A DNA stretch of 11,756 bases from Fimenecus sp963624605 (lineage in GTDB: Bacteria > Bacillota > Clostridia > Oscillospirales > Acutalibacteraceae): NCBI GenBank assembly GCA_963624605.1, contig CAVFQD010000054.1:1-11756 (forward strand). Reading direction: 5' to 3'. Shown in pieces: positions 5,451-11,756 of the stretch. The notes below the pieces were generated by a model. It was not told where the DNA came from. It did not search any database and saw only the letters and a program-made list of their open reading frames with translations. Every line of letters begins with the position of its first letter. The first letter of the stretch is position 1. Made by a program: the position numbers and the translations under genes.

Positions 5451-6386
5451 ATGCCATTGGTAACAACGACAGAAATGTTCAAGAAAGCATATGAGGGCGG
5501 TTACGCTATCGGTGCTTTCAATGTAAACAATATGGAGATAATTCAGGGAATCACAAGAGCGGCTAAGAAGCTTGACGCTCCCGTAATTCTTCAGGTGTCC
5601 TCGGGCGCAAGAAAGTACGCTTCTCACGGCTATCTCGTAGCTATGGTTAAGGCTGCGGCTGAGGAAACAGGTCTTCCGATTGCTCTCCATCTCGACCACG
5701 GCCCCGATTTCGAAACCTGCAAGGCTTGCATCGACGGCGGCTTTACTTCGGTTATGATTGACGGCAGCTCTCTTCCCTATGAGGAAAATGTTGCTCTTAC
5801 AAAGATGGTAGTTGAATATGCTCACGCTCACGGCGTAGTTGTTGAGGGCGAGCTCGGTACTCTCGCAGGCGTTGAGGACGAGGTTGTCGTTGAATCCGGC
5901 AAGGAATCCTACACAAATCCCGATCAGGTTCTTGACTTCGTAACGAGAACAGGCGTTGACTCGCTTGCTATCGCTATAGGTACTTCTCACGGCGCATACA
6001 AGTTTAAGCCCGGTCAGAAGCCTCAGCTTCGTTTTGACATCCTTGAAGAGGTTGAAAAGAGACTTCCCGGCTTCCCGATCGTTCTTCACGGCGCAAGCTC
6101 GGTTAACCAGGACGATATCAAGACAATCAATCAGTACGGCGGAGAAATGCCCGACGCTATCGGTATCCCCGAGGATATGCTTCGCAAGGCTTCTTCAATG
6201 GCTGTATGCAAAATCAATGTTGACTCGGACATCCGTATCGCAATGACCGCTGCTCTTCGTAAGCATTTTGCAGAGCATCCCGCAGATTTCGACCCGAGAA
6301 AGTACCTCACTCCCGCAAGAGACGCTATTGAGGGTGTTGTTACTCACAAGATTGAAACCGTTCTCGGTTGTGCAGGCAAGGCATAA
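5451..6386 (+). CDS. fba: Class II fructose-1,6-bisphosphate aldolase
   Basis: A 311-residue zinc-dependent aldolase that splits fructose 1,6-bisphosphate into dihydroxyacetone phosphate and glyceraldehyde 3-phosphate in glycolysis, and runs in reverse in gluconeogenesis; cytosolic. The class II marks are complete. GAFNVNNME is at 21-29. LHLDHG carries the catalytic Asp82 and zinc ligand His83. VEGELGTLAG has Glu134. GTSHGAYKF has the zinc ligand His180 and LHGASS the zinc ligand His213. NVD appears near the phosphate-binding region at about 246-248. Length is typical of the family. ATG 5451 is fixed by AAGGAG nine bases upstream and by the usual PLVTTTEMF opening. It is monocistronic between a consensus promoter and a strong terminator. 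Base use is richer in optimal-looking codons than in the surface genes, consistent with high expression. Confidence 0.97.
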   Translation: MPLVTTTEMFKKAYEGGYAIGAFNVNNMEIIQGITRAAKKLDAPVILQVSSGARKYASHGYLVAMVKAAAEETGLPIALHLDHGPDFETCKACIDGGFTSVMIDGSSLPYEENVALTKMVVEYAHAHGVVVEGELGTLAGVEDEVVVESGKESYTNPDQVLDFVTRTGVDSLAIAIGTSHGAYKFKPGQKPQLRFDILEEVEKRLPGFPIVLHGASSVNQDDIKTINQYGGEMPDAIGIPEDMLRKASSMAVCKINVDSDIRIAMTAALRKHFAEHPADFDPRKYLTPARDAIEGVVTHKIETVLGCAGKA

Positions 6387-6408
6387 TTGTCCTAAAATCA
6401 ATAAAATT

Positions 6409-6444
6409 CAGAGCTGTAATCACGCATTACGGCTCTGTTTTTTT
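6409..6444 (+). terminator. Strong intrinsic terminator after fba
   Basis: CAGAGCTGTAAT (6409-6420) pairs with ATTACGGCTCTG (6426-6437), twelve pairs with a single G-T wobble around CACGC, and seven Ts follow directly (6438-6444). It starts 22 bases after the fba stop codon and separates fba from murA. Confidence 0.93.
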
Positions 6445-6482
6445 ATAATTCTGCCGACGATTAAAAAAATATTAAAAAGGGC

Positions 6483-6511
6483 TTTTAATTTGCCTTGATT
6501 GGTGGTATAAT
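6483..6511 (+). promoter_or_regulatory. Extended -10 promoter of murA
   Basis: TGGTATAAT (6503-6511) is an extended -10 element: TG, one base, then a perfect TATAAT. The -35 position (6483-6488, TTTTAA) matches the consensus poorly, which is common for extended -10 promoters. ATTAAAA (6471-6477) and TTTTAAT (6483-6489) form an inverted repeat across the -35 region. Start near 6518, leader about 78 bases. Confidence 0.7.
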
Positions 6512-6579
6512 AACAACGATAATGTGGAATTTTATCTGCGAAAGCATTTACATAATTGAAGTGTGAAAAATCTTAGATT

Positions 6580-6598
6580 AGGGAGTGAACCGTCTTTG
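6580..6598 (+). promoter_or_regulatory. Ribosome site selecting a TTG start for murA
   Basis: AGGGAG (6580-6585) stands ten bases before TTG 6596-6598. The in-frame GTG at 6563 has no comparable site. The TTG start gives a protein opening with DKFVITGG, as MurA proteins normally do, whereas the GTG would add 11 unusual residues. Confidence 0.75.
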
Positions 6599-7891
6599 GA
6601 TAAGTTTGTTATAACCGGCGGTCATCCGCTGAAGGGAGAAGTTACCGTCAGCGGTGCAAAAAACGCAGTAGTGGCAATTCTTCCTGCGACCATTCTTGCT
6701 AAAGATGTTTGCAGAATTGAAAATATACCGAATATAAGCGATGTTACCGCCATGATTAACATCTTGAACATCATGGGTGCTAAAATCAAATACATCAACA
6801 AAAATACTATTGAGATAGACACAAGGTTCATCAGCTCTTATGTCGTTGAGCACGAGCTCTCAAAGCAGTTGAGGGCGTCATATTACCTTATCGGAGCATT
6901 GCTCGGCAGGTTCAACCGTGCAGAGGTTGCAATGCCCGGCGGTTGCTATCTCGGCGTACGCCCCATAGACCAGCATATCAAGGGCTTTGAGGCTCTCGGC
7001 GCAACCGTTACCATGGAAGAAAACGCTATGGTAAACGCAAGGGCTGACAGACTTTTGGGCAACTCGATTTATCTTGATGTCGTGTCTGTCGGGGCTACAA
7101 TAAACTGTATGCTCGCCGCAGTCAGGGCAAGGGGACTTACGATAATCGAAAATGCGGCAAAGGAACCGCATATTGTCGACCTTGCAAACTTCCTTAACAC
7201 AATGGGCGCCGATGTCAGGGGCGCAGGCACGGATGTCATTAAAATTCACGGCGTTGAAAATCTTCACGGCTGTGAATATTCAATTATTCCCGATCAGATA
7301 GAAGCGGGAACTTATATGGTCGCCGCAGCGGCAACAAAGGGCGATGTCCTTGTTAAGAATGTAATTCCGAAGCATCTTGAGTCGATAACTGCAAAGCTTG
7401 TCGAATGCGGAATTAATGTTGAAGAATACGACGACTCTATAAGAGTAAGCGCCACGGGCAGGGCGGGCAAGTGCAATATCAAAACTATGCCTCATCCCGG
7501 TTTCCCGACGGATATGCAGCCCCAGTTTGCGGTGCTTTTAAGCATAGCAAAGGGCACGAGTATTATTTCCGAAAGCGTTTGGGATAACCGTTTCAGATAT
7601 GCCGAGCAGCTTTCAAGAATGGGCGCACAGATACATGTTGACGGTAAAACTGCGGTTATCGAGGGCGTTGAAGGTCTTAAAGGCGCACCTATCAAAGCCG
7701 ACGACCTCAGAGCGGGTGCGGCTATGATGATAGCGGGTCTTGTTGCGACCGGCGTTACCGAAATCGAGGATATTCATCATATCGAAAGAGGATATGAAAA
7801 TGTCGTTGAAAAGCTCCGAAGCCTCGGAGCCGATATTCAGCGAAAGGAATTTCCGGATGAGGACCAAAAGGTTCAAATGGGCGCAGGCTGA
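6596..7891 (+). CDS. murA: UDP-N-acetylglucosamine 1-carboxyvinyltransferase
   Basis: A 431-residue EPSP-synthase-fold enzyme that transfers enolpyruvate from phosphoenolpyruvate to UDP-GlcNAc, the first committed step of peptidoglycan synthesis, in the cytosol. Key residues fall where expected (numbered from the TTG start). SGAKNA carries Lys22 and Asn23. MPGGCYLGVRPID carries the reactive Cys117 that fosfomycin alkylates in this family, so it is Cys rather than the resistant Asp variant. PTDMQPQF carries Asp306, and HIERGYENVVEKL carries Arg398. Length is normal. An in-frame GTG at 6563 is an alternative start, but TTG 6596 has the ribosome site and the conserved N-terminus. Firmicutes often have two MurA copies (MurA and MurZ); one alone cannot show which this is. 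It lies between the fba terminator and a weaker terminator, probably monocistronic. Confidence 0.96.
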   Translation: MDKFVITGGHPLKGEVTVSGAKNAVVAILPATILAKDVCRIENIPNISDVTAMINILNIMGAKIKYINKNTIEIDTRFISSYVVEHELSKQLRASYYLIGALLGRFNRAEVAMPGGCYLGVRPIDQHIKGFEALGATVTMEENAMVNARADRLLGNSIYLDVVSVGATINCMLAAVRARGLTIIENAAKEPHIVDLANFLNTMGADVRGAGTDVIKIHGVENLHGCEYSIIPDQIEAGTYMVAAAATKGDVLVKNVIPKHLESITAKLVECGINVEEYDDSIRVSATGRAGKCNIKTMPHPGFPTDMQPQFAVLLSIAKGTSIISESVWDNRFRYAEQLSRMGAQIHVDGKTAVIEGVEGLKGAPIKADDLRAGAAMMIAGLVATGVTEIEDIHHIERGYENVVEKLRSLGADIQRKEFPDEDQKVQMGAG

Positions 7892-7899
7892 GAAAAATC

Positions 7900-7928
7900 G
7901 GAGCCTTCTGTACGGAAGACTCCTTTTT
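7900..7928 (+). terminator. Intrinsic terminator after murA
   Basis: GGAG-C-CTTC (7900-7908) faces GAAG-A-CTCC (7915-7923) with one internal C/A mismatch and an extra T-G pair near a short loop. Five Ts follow (7924-7928). Stability is moderate, so some read-through into gltX is likely; no clear separate gltX promoter is visible apart from a weak TATAAA at 7933-7938. Confidence 0.7.
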
Positions 7929-7958
7929 AAGTTATAAATTGTTTAGTGGGGTGTCGTT

Positions 7959-9632
7959 TTGACTGAATTCGAGAAGCTTGCGGAGCTGCTTTTTCCGCAT
8001 ATAGATAAAACTCCCGAGTATTACGAGGAAAAATATCCGCAGAGGAATCTTAAAGAGGGCGCAAGGGTTACAAGGTTTGCACCGAGCCCCACGGGTTATT
8101 TACACATAGGCGGACTTTTCGGTGCGCTTACCGATATTCTTACCGCACAAGCGACGGGCGGCGTTTCAATGCTCAGAATTGAGGACACCGACAAGAAGCG
8201 TGAGGTCGGCGACGGCGTTGACGCAATACTTGACGGCTTTGCTTCGTTCGGTCTTGAATTTGACGAGGGCGTTTGCGGCAAGAACGAGGAAAAGGGCGAA
8301 TACGGTCCTTATACGCAGTCGAAAAGAGTCGAGATTTATCAGACCGTGGCAAAACATCTCGTAAAAGAGGGCAAGGCGTATCCGTGCTTCTGTACGGCGG
8401 AGGAGCTCAACGACCTTCGTGAAAAGCAGGAAAAAGAGGGCGCACCGTTTGCGGGATATTACGGGAAATGGGCAAAATGCCGTGAGCTTACATATGAGCA
8501 GATTGAGCAGAAAATCAAAGACGGCGAAAAGTATGTTCTCCGCTTCCGCTCGGACGGCGATGAGAACAGACGGGTTTACTTTGACGACATTGTAAGGGGC
8601 AAGATTGAGATGCCCGAGAATGTTATCGACGAGGTGATTCTCAAGAGCGACGGTATCCCGACATATCATTTCGCACATGTCTGCGACGACCATTTTATGA
8701 GGACGACGCATGTTATCAGGGGCGAGGAATGGATTTCCTCAACGCCGAAGCATATAGCGCTTTTTAAGGCGTGCGGCTTCAAGCTCCCCAAGTATGCGCA
8801 CACTCCGCAGGTTATGAAAATCGACGAGGTTGACGGTACAAAGCGCAAGTTTTCAAAGCGTAAGGACCCCGAAGCGGCTGTAAGCTACTTCATTGAGCAG
8901 GGTTATCCGAGCGAGGGACTTATAGATTATCTTTTGGGACTTCTCAACTCGAATTTTGAGGACTGGAGAAGAGCCAACCCTACCGAAAACGCTCTTAACT
9001 TCCCGTTCAATCTTAAAAAGATGAGCCCGAGCGGCTGCCTTTTTGATTTGGTAAAGCTTGCGGATGTCAGCAAAAACGCAATTTCAAAAATGAAAGCGCA
9101 GACGGTTTTCGATTATGCGTTTAAGTGGGCAAAAGCTTATGACGAAACGCTTTACAGGCTTTTTGACGAAGATAAACAGAAGGCTGTCGCAATTCTCAAC
9201 ATTGACCGCGAGAACACGAAGCCGAGGAAGGATATTGCAAAATGGTCCGAGGTTCGTGACTATGTAAGCTATTTCTACAACGAGCTTTATAAAGAAAATT
9301 ATACTCTCCCCGAGAATATTGCTCCCTCGGATGCGGCGGCAATCGTTGCGGAATACAAAAAGGTGTTTGATGCTTCGGACGATAAGCAGGTATGGTTCGA
9401 CAAGATTAAAGCGTTGTGCGAGCCGCTCGGCTTTACACCGAATGTCAAGGAATATAAGCAGAATCCCGATAATTTCAAGGGCCATGTCGGAGATGTTTCA
9501 ACCGTAATAAGAATTGCTCTTACCGGCAGGACAAACACCCCCGATTTACATTCAATAATCGCCGTACTCGGCAAGGACGAGGTTACAGCAAGGCTTGAAA
9601 AAGCAGAAAAAGAGTTCAAGGAGGAAAAGTGA
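7959..9632 (+). CDS. gltX: Glutamate--tRNA ligase, long-form
   Basis: A 557-residue class I aminoacyl-tRNA synthetase that charges tRNA-Glu. RFAPSPTGYLHIGG (39-52) carries the HIGH motif. RIEDTD (73-78) and DGIPTYHFAHVCDDH with RGEEWISSTPKH (up to about 264) form the catalytic core. KRKFSKR (295-301) is the KMSKS loop in a KFSKR form. CFC (143-145) and Cys174 may be remnants of the zinc-binding insert known in some GluRS. Residues after about 330 form the helical anticodon-binding region. The protein starts about 35 residues further upstream than E. coli-type GluRS, with an FEKLAELLFPHI segment that I recall in a Clostridia subfamily. The start is TTG, preceded by GTGGGG; a GTG at 7951 meets a stop at once. 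It overlaps glnS by one base. Whether it also charges tRNA-Gln cannot be read from sequence alone. Confidence 0.95.
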   Translation: MTEFEKLAELLFPHIDKTPEYYEEKYPQRNLKEGARVTRFAPSPTGYLHIGGLFGALTDILTAQATGGVSMLRIEDTDKKREVGDGVDAILDGFASFGLEFDEGVCGKNEEKGEYGPYTQSKRVEIYQTVAKHLVKEGKAYPCFCTAEELNDLREKQEKEGAPFAGYYGKWAKCRELTYEQIEQKIKDGEKYVLRFRSDGDENRRVYFDDIVRGKIEMPENVIDEVILKSDGIPTYHFAHVCDDHFMRTTHVIRGEEWISSTPKHIALFKACGFKLPKYAHTPQVMKIDEVDGTKRKFSKRKDPEAAVSYFIEQGYPSEGLIDYLLGLLNSNFEDWRRANPTENALNFPFNLKKMSPSGCLFDLVKLADVSKNAISKMKAQTVFDYAFKWAKAYDETLYRLFDEDKQKAVAILNIDRENTKPRKDIAKWSEVRDYVSYFYNELYKENYTLPENIAPSDAAAIVAEYKKVFDASDDKQVWFDKIKALCEPLGFTPNVKEYKQNPDNFKGHVGDVSTVIRIALTGRTNTPDLHSIIAVLGKDEVTARLEKAEKEFKEEK

Positions 9633-9634
9633 TG
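9618..9634 (+). promoter_or_regulatory. Ribosome site and stop-start overlap of glnS
   Basis: AAGGAGG (9618-9624) lies within the last codons of gltX, seven bases before ATG 9632-9634. The gltX stop TGA (9630-9632) shares its A with this ATG. A GTG at 9629 would be in frame but has poorer spacing, so ATG is preferred. Confidence 0.8.
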
Positions 9635-11290
9635 GCAGAGGAAATCAAGGCTTCAAACTTTATACACGATTTCATTGACGAAGACCTTAAAGAAGGTGTG
9701 TACGACCATGTCCAGACCCGTTTTCCGCCCGAACCTAACGGCTATTTGCACATCGGCCACGCAAAGGCTATTTGCATAAATTTCGGCACAAGCGAAAAGT
9801 ATAACGGCGTGTGCAATCTCCGCCTTGACGACACAAACCCGTCAAAGGAGGACACCGAGTATGTCGACGCCATAAAGGAAGACATAGAATGGCTCGGCTT
9901 CAAGTGGAACAAGTGCCTTTTTGCTTCAAGCTATTTCGATTTTATTTACGAATGTGCGTTGAGACTTATCAACAAGGGTCTTGCCTATGTTGACGATTTG
10001 AGCGCGGATGAAATAAGAGAATACAGAGGAACGCTTACCGAAGCGGGTAAAAACAGCCCGTACAGGGACAGAAGCGTTGAGGAAAACCTTGACCTGTTCA
10101 AGAGAATGACCGACGGCGAGTTCCCGAACGGAGAAAGAGTTTTGAGGGCGAAGATTGATATGGCTTCGCCGAATATAAATATGAGAGATCCCGTTATTTA
10201 CAGAATAGCGCACATCTCCCACCATCAGACGGGCGACAAGTGGTGCGTTTATCCGATGTACGACTTCGCACATCCGCTTTCCGACGCAAAAGAGGGCGTT
10301 ACTCACTCGCTTTGTTCGCTTGAATTTGAAAACCACAGACCGCTTTACGATTGGGTTCTTGAAGCGTGCGACATAGAGCAGCCTCCGAGGCAGATTGAGT
10401 TTGCAAGGCTTAACCTCAACTACTGCCTTACAAGCAAGAGAAAGTGTCTTGCGCTTGTAAACGAAGGCATTGTTGACGGCTGGGACGACCCGAGAATGGT
10501 AACGCTCAGCGGTATGAGAAGAAGAGGCTATCCTGCGGCGGCAATCCGTGATTTCTGCGACAAGATAGGCGTATCCAAGGCTTATTCGGTTGTTGACATG
10601 GGACTTTTGGAGTCCTGTGTGCGTGACGCACTCAATTCCACCGCTCCGAGAGCTATGGCAGTGCTCGACCCCATTGAGCTTGTTATTGAAAACTATCCGG
10701 ACGGTCAGACGGAGAATATCGAAATCCCCGTTCATCCCGACCACCCCGAACTGGGCACAAGGACGGTTAAATTCTCAAAGCATCTGCTCATTGAGAGCGA
10801 CGACTTTATGGCAGAGCCCGTAAAGAAGTATTTCCGCCTCTATCCCGGCAACGAGGTAAGGCTCAAGAGCGCATATTTTGTAAAGTGTACACGCTTTGAA
10901 ACCGATGAGGACGGAAAGCCCGTCAGAATTTATTGCACATACGACCCCGCATCAAAGGGCGGCGAGTCTCCCGACGGCAGAAAGGTAAAGGGCACAATTC
11001 ACTGGGTCAGCCGCGACGACTGCTTTAAGGCTACCGTCAATATGTACGACCGTCTTTTCAATGTTCCCAATCCCTCGGATGAAACGAACGGAGATTTCAA
11101 GCAAAATCTTAATCCTAACTCGCTTGTAGTGCTCAAAGACTGCGCTGTCGAGGGCGGACTCCGTGACGCAAAGCCCGGAGATGTGTTCCAGTTTATGCGT
11201 AAGGGATATTTCTGTGTAGATAAAAAGTCTGAAAAGGACGATATGATATTCAACTTGACTGTTGCCCTCAATTCCTCTTGGGGCAAATAA
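9632..11290 (+). CDS. glnS: Glutamine--tRNA ligase
   Basis: A 552-residue class I synthetase that attaches glutamine directly to tRNA-Gln. TRFPPEPNGYLHIGHAK (29-45) has PEPNG rather than the PSPTG of GluRS, a classic GlnRS mark, and HIGH at 40-43. RLDDTNP (64-70), FARLNLNYCLTSKRKC (257-272) with a KMSKS-type LTSKR, and VDGWDDPRMVTLSGMRRRGY (281-300) are also GlnRS-type. Residues from about 340 form the two beta-barrel anticodon-binding domains. Length is normal. The KMSKS variant has Thr where Met is usual (MSKRK). The start codon overlaps the gltX stop, so the two synthetases are co-translated and probably kept in balance. Many Firmicutes lack GlnRS and make Gln-tRNA by the GatCAB route, so this gene is notable for the group. 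A ribosome site for the next gene follows within six bases of the stop. Confidence 0.97.
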   Translation: MAEEIKASNFIHDFIDEDLKEGVYDHVQTRFPPEPNGYLHIGHAKAICINFGTSEKYNGVCNLRLDDTNPSKEDTEYVDAIKEDIEWLGFKWNKCLFASSYFDFIYECALRLINKGLAYVDDLSADEIREYRGTLTEAGKNSPYRDRSVEENLDLFKRMTDGEFPNGERVLRAKIDMASPNINMRDPVIYRIAHISHHQTGDKWCVYPMYDFAHPLSDAKEGVTHSLCSLEFENHRPLYDWVLEACDIEQPPRQIEFARLNLNYCLTSKRKCLALVNEGIVDGWDDPRMVTLSGMRRRGYPAAAIRDFCDKIGVSKAYSVVDMGLLESCVRDALNSTAPRAMAVLDPIELVIENYPDGQTENIEIPVHPDHPELGTRTVKFSKHLLIESDDFMAEPVKKYFRLYPGNEVRLKSAYFVKCTRFETDEDGKPVRIYCTYDPASKGGESPDGRKVKGTIHWVSRDDCFKATVNMYDRLFNVPNPSDETNGDFKQNLNPNSLVVLKDCAVEGGLRDAKPGDVFQFMRKGYFCVDKKSEKDDMIFNLTVALNSSWGK

Positions 11291-11304
11291 AGGAGAAATG
11301 TATT

Positions 11305-11756
11305 ATGAGCGCAAAGAAAGAAAAGAAAAAAATTACCGGTTATGACATCGGGTACAGAGTCGTTATGGCTCTGGCGGCAATATGTGTTCCGATTGCGGCG
11401 TATTTTTCAAATTTGATTTATTATGTTGTCGAGTCTCCGCTGTTCAAACTTCTGGCACAGTATCAGGGAGATACAGACGATGATGGCTCTACATACGGCT
11501 ATCTCGGCATCAAGATGTTTGTTGACGATATTTTGCCGCTGATTAAGGAGTCGTCGGAGAACAAGACAAGCCTTACGTCCCTTTTGAATGAGTTGTCGGA
11601 CATTAAGATACCGCTTATAGTAACAACTGTTTTCTTCGCACTTGCGATTTTGCTTGCGCTTGCGGTTGTTGTGTCGGCTGTTGCTTCAAACAACAGAAAG
11701 GTTCATTTCGGAATTTCGACAGCCGGCTTGGTTTCGGTTATCGCAATGTTTATTTC
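11305..11756 (+). CDS. Integral membrane protein of unknown function, partial
   Basis: The frame opens at ATG 11305, with GGAG (11292-11295) nine bases upstream, and is still open at the window edge, showing 150 residues. A Lys-rich N-terminus (SAKKEKKK) is followed by a hydrophobic segment at about 19-42. Then come about 60 residues of mixed polar sequence with an acidic DTDDD patch (57-60), a second membrane segment at about 102-127, a short basic turn (NNRK, 129-132) and the start of a third at about 136. The basic start suggests a cytoplasmic N-terminus and an external loop between the first two segments. I do not recognise the family. It follows glnS by 14 nt with no terminator, so it is probably in the gltX-glnS operon; a functional link is not implied. 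A closer ATG at 11298 is out of frame and too near the ribosome site. Confidence 0.75.
   Translation, partial: MSAKKEKKKITGYDIGYRVVMALAAICVPIAAYFSNLIYYVVESPLFKLLAQYQGDTDDDGSTYGYLGIKMFVDDILPLIKESSENKTSLTSLLNELSDIKIPLIVTTVFFALAILLALAVVVSAVASNNRKVHFGISTAGLVSVIAMFI

Noticed and set aside
5430..6089. 219-codon open frame on the minus strand across fba
   Set aside because: It lies antisense to the unmistakable fba and starts without a ribosome site; it is a by-product of codon bias.
9926..10744. 272-codon open frame on the minus strand across glnS
   Set aside because: It is antisense to a complete, conserved GlnRS and shows no domain or start signal of its own.

Overview
This window looks like ordinary chromosome from a Gram-positive Clostridia-type bacterium, probably a Ruminococcus/Oscillospiraceae relative. 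That placement is inferred from gene content and style: a cell-surface S-layer-homology (SLH) protein, a class II aldolase, a 64-residue Cys-rich protein resembling DUF6472, a long-form GluRS beside a GlnRS, strong AAGGAGG-like ribosome sites, TTGACA/TATAAT promoters and TTG starts. I see no phage, plasmid, insertion sequence with transposase, CRISPR array or RNA gene.

Layout. (1) 1-267: the last 88 codons of an SLH surface protein, followed by a gene-free stretch (268-594). That stretch holds a MITE-like repeat made of two hairpins inside one inverted repeat, and a promoter placed so close to the next ATG that its mRNA would be leaderless. (2) 595-1701, plus strand: a membrane-anchored, extracellular C39-like cysteine peptidase with Thr/Glu-rich flanks. 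(3) 1729-1769: a terminator for the converging minus-strand genes. (4) 1850-4196, minus strand: a tight operon of a cyclase/kynurenine-formamidase-like metal hydrolase, a UDP-galactopyranose-mutase-like FAD protein (ATGA overlap) and the small Cys-rich protein (5 nt gap), with its own promoter at 4227-4255. (5) 4257-5282, minus strand: an unrecognised 341-residue protein with a Cys-rich second half. (6) 5283-5450: a divergent intergenic region with a perfect consensus promoter for fba. (7) 5451-11756, plus strand: fba (class II fructose-bisphosphate aldolase) with a strong terminator; murA with an extended -10 promoter and TTG start, then a weaker terminator; and gltX-glnS overlapping by one base, followed 14 nt later by a membrane protein cut off by the window edge.

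Together the plus-strand genes on the right are core metabolism: glycolysis, the first committed step of peptidoglycan synthesis, and charging of tRNA-Glu and tRNA-Gln. The left side is cell-surface and accessory. The most interesting points are the composite repeat, the apparently leaderless peptidase gene, the uncharacterised cyclase/flavoprotein/Cys-rich operon, the unrecognised 341-residue protein, and the GluRS/GlnRS pair in a lineage where many members make Gln-tRNA by amidation. I did not find a convincing new multi-gene system.
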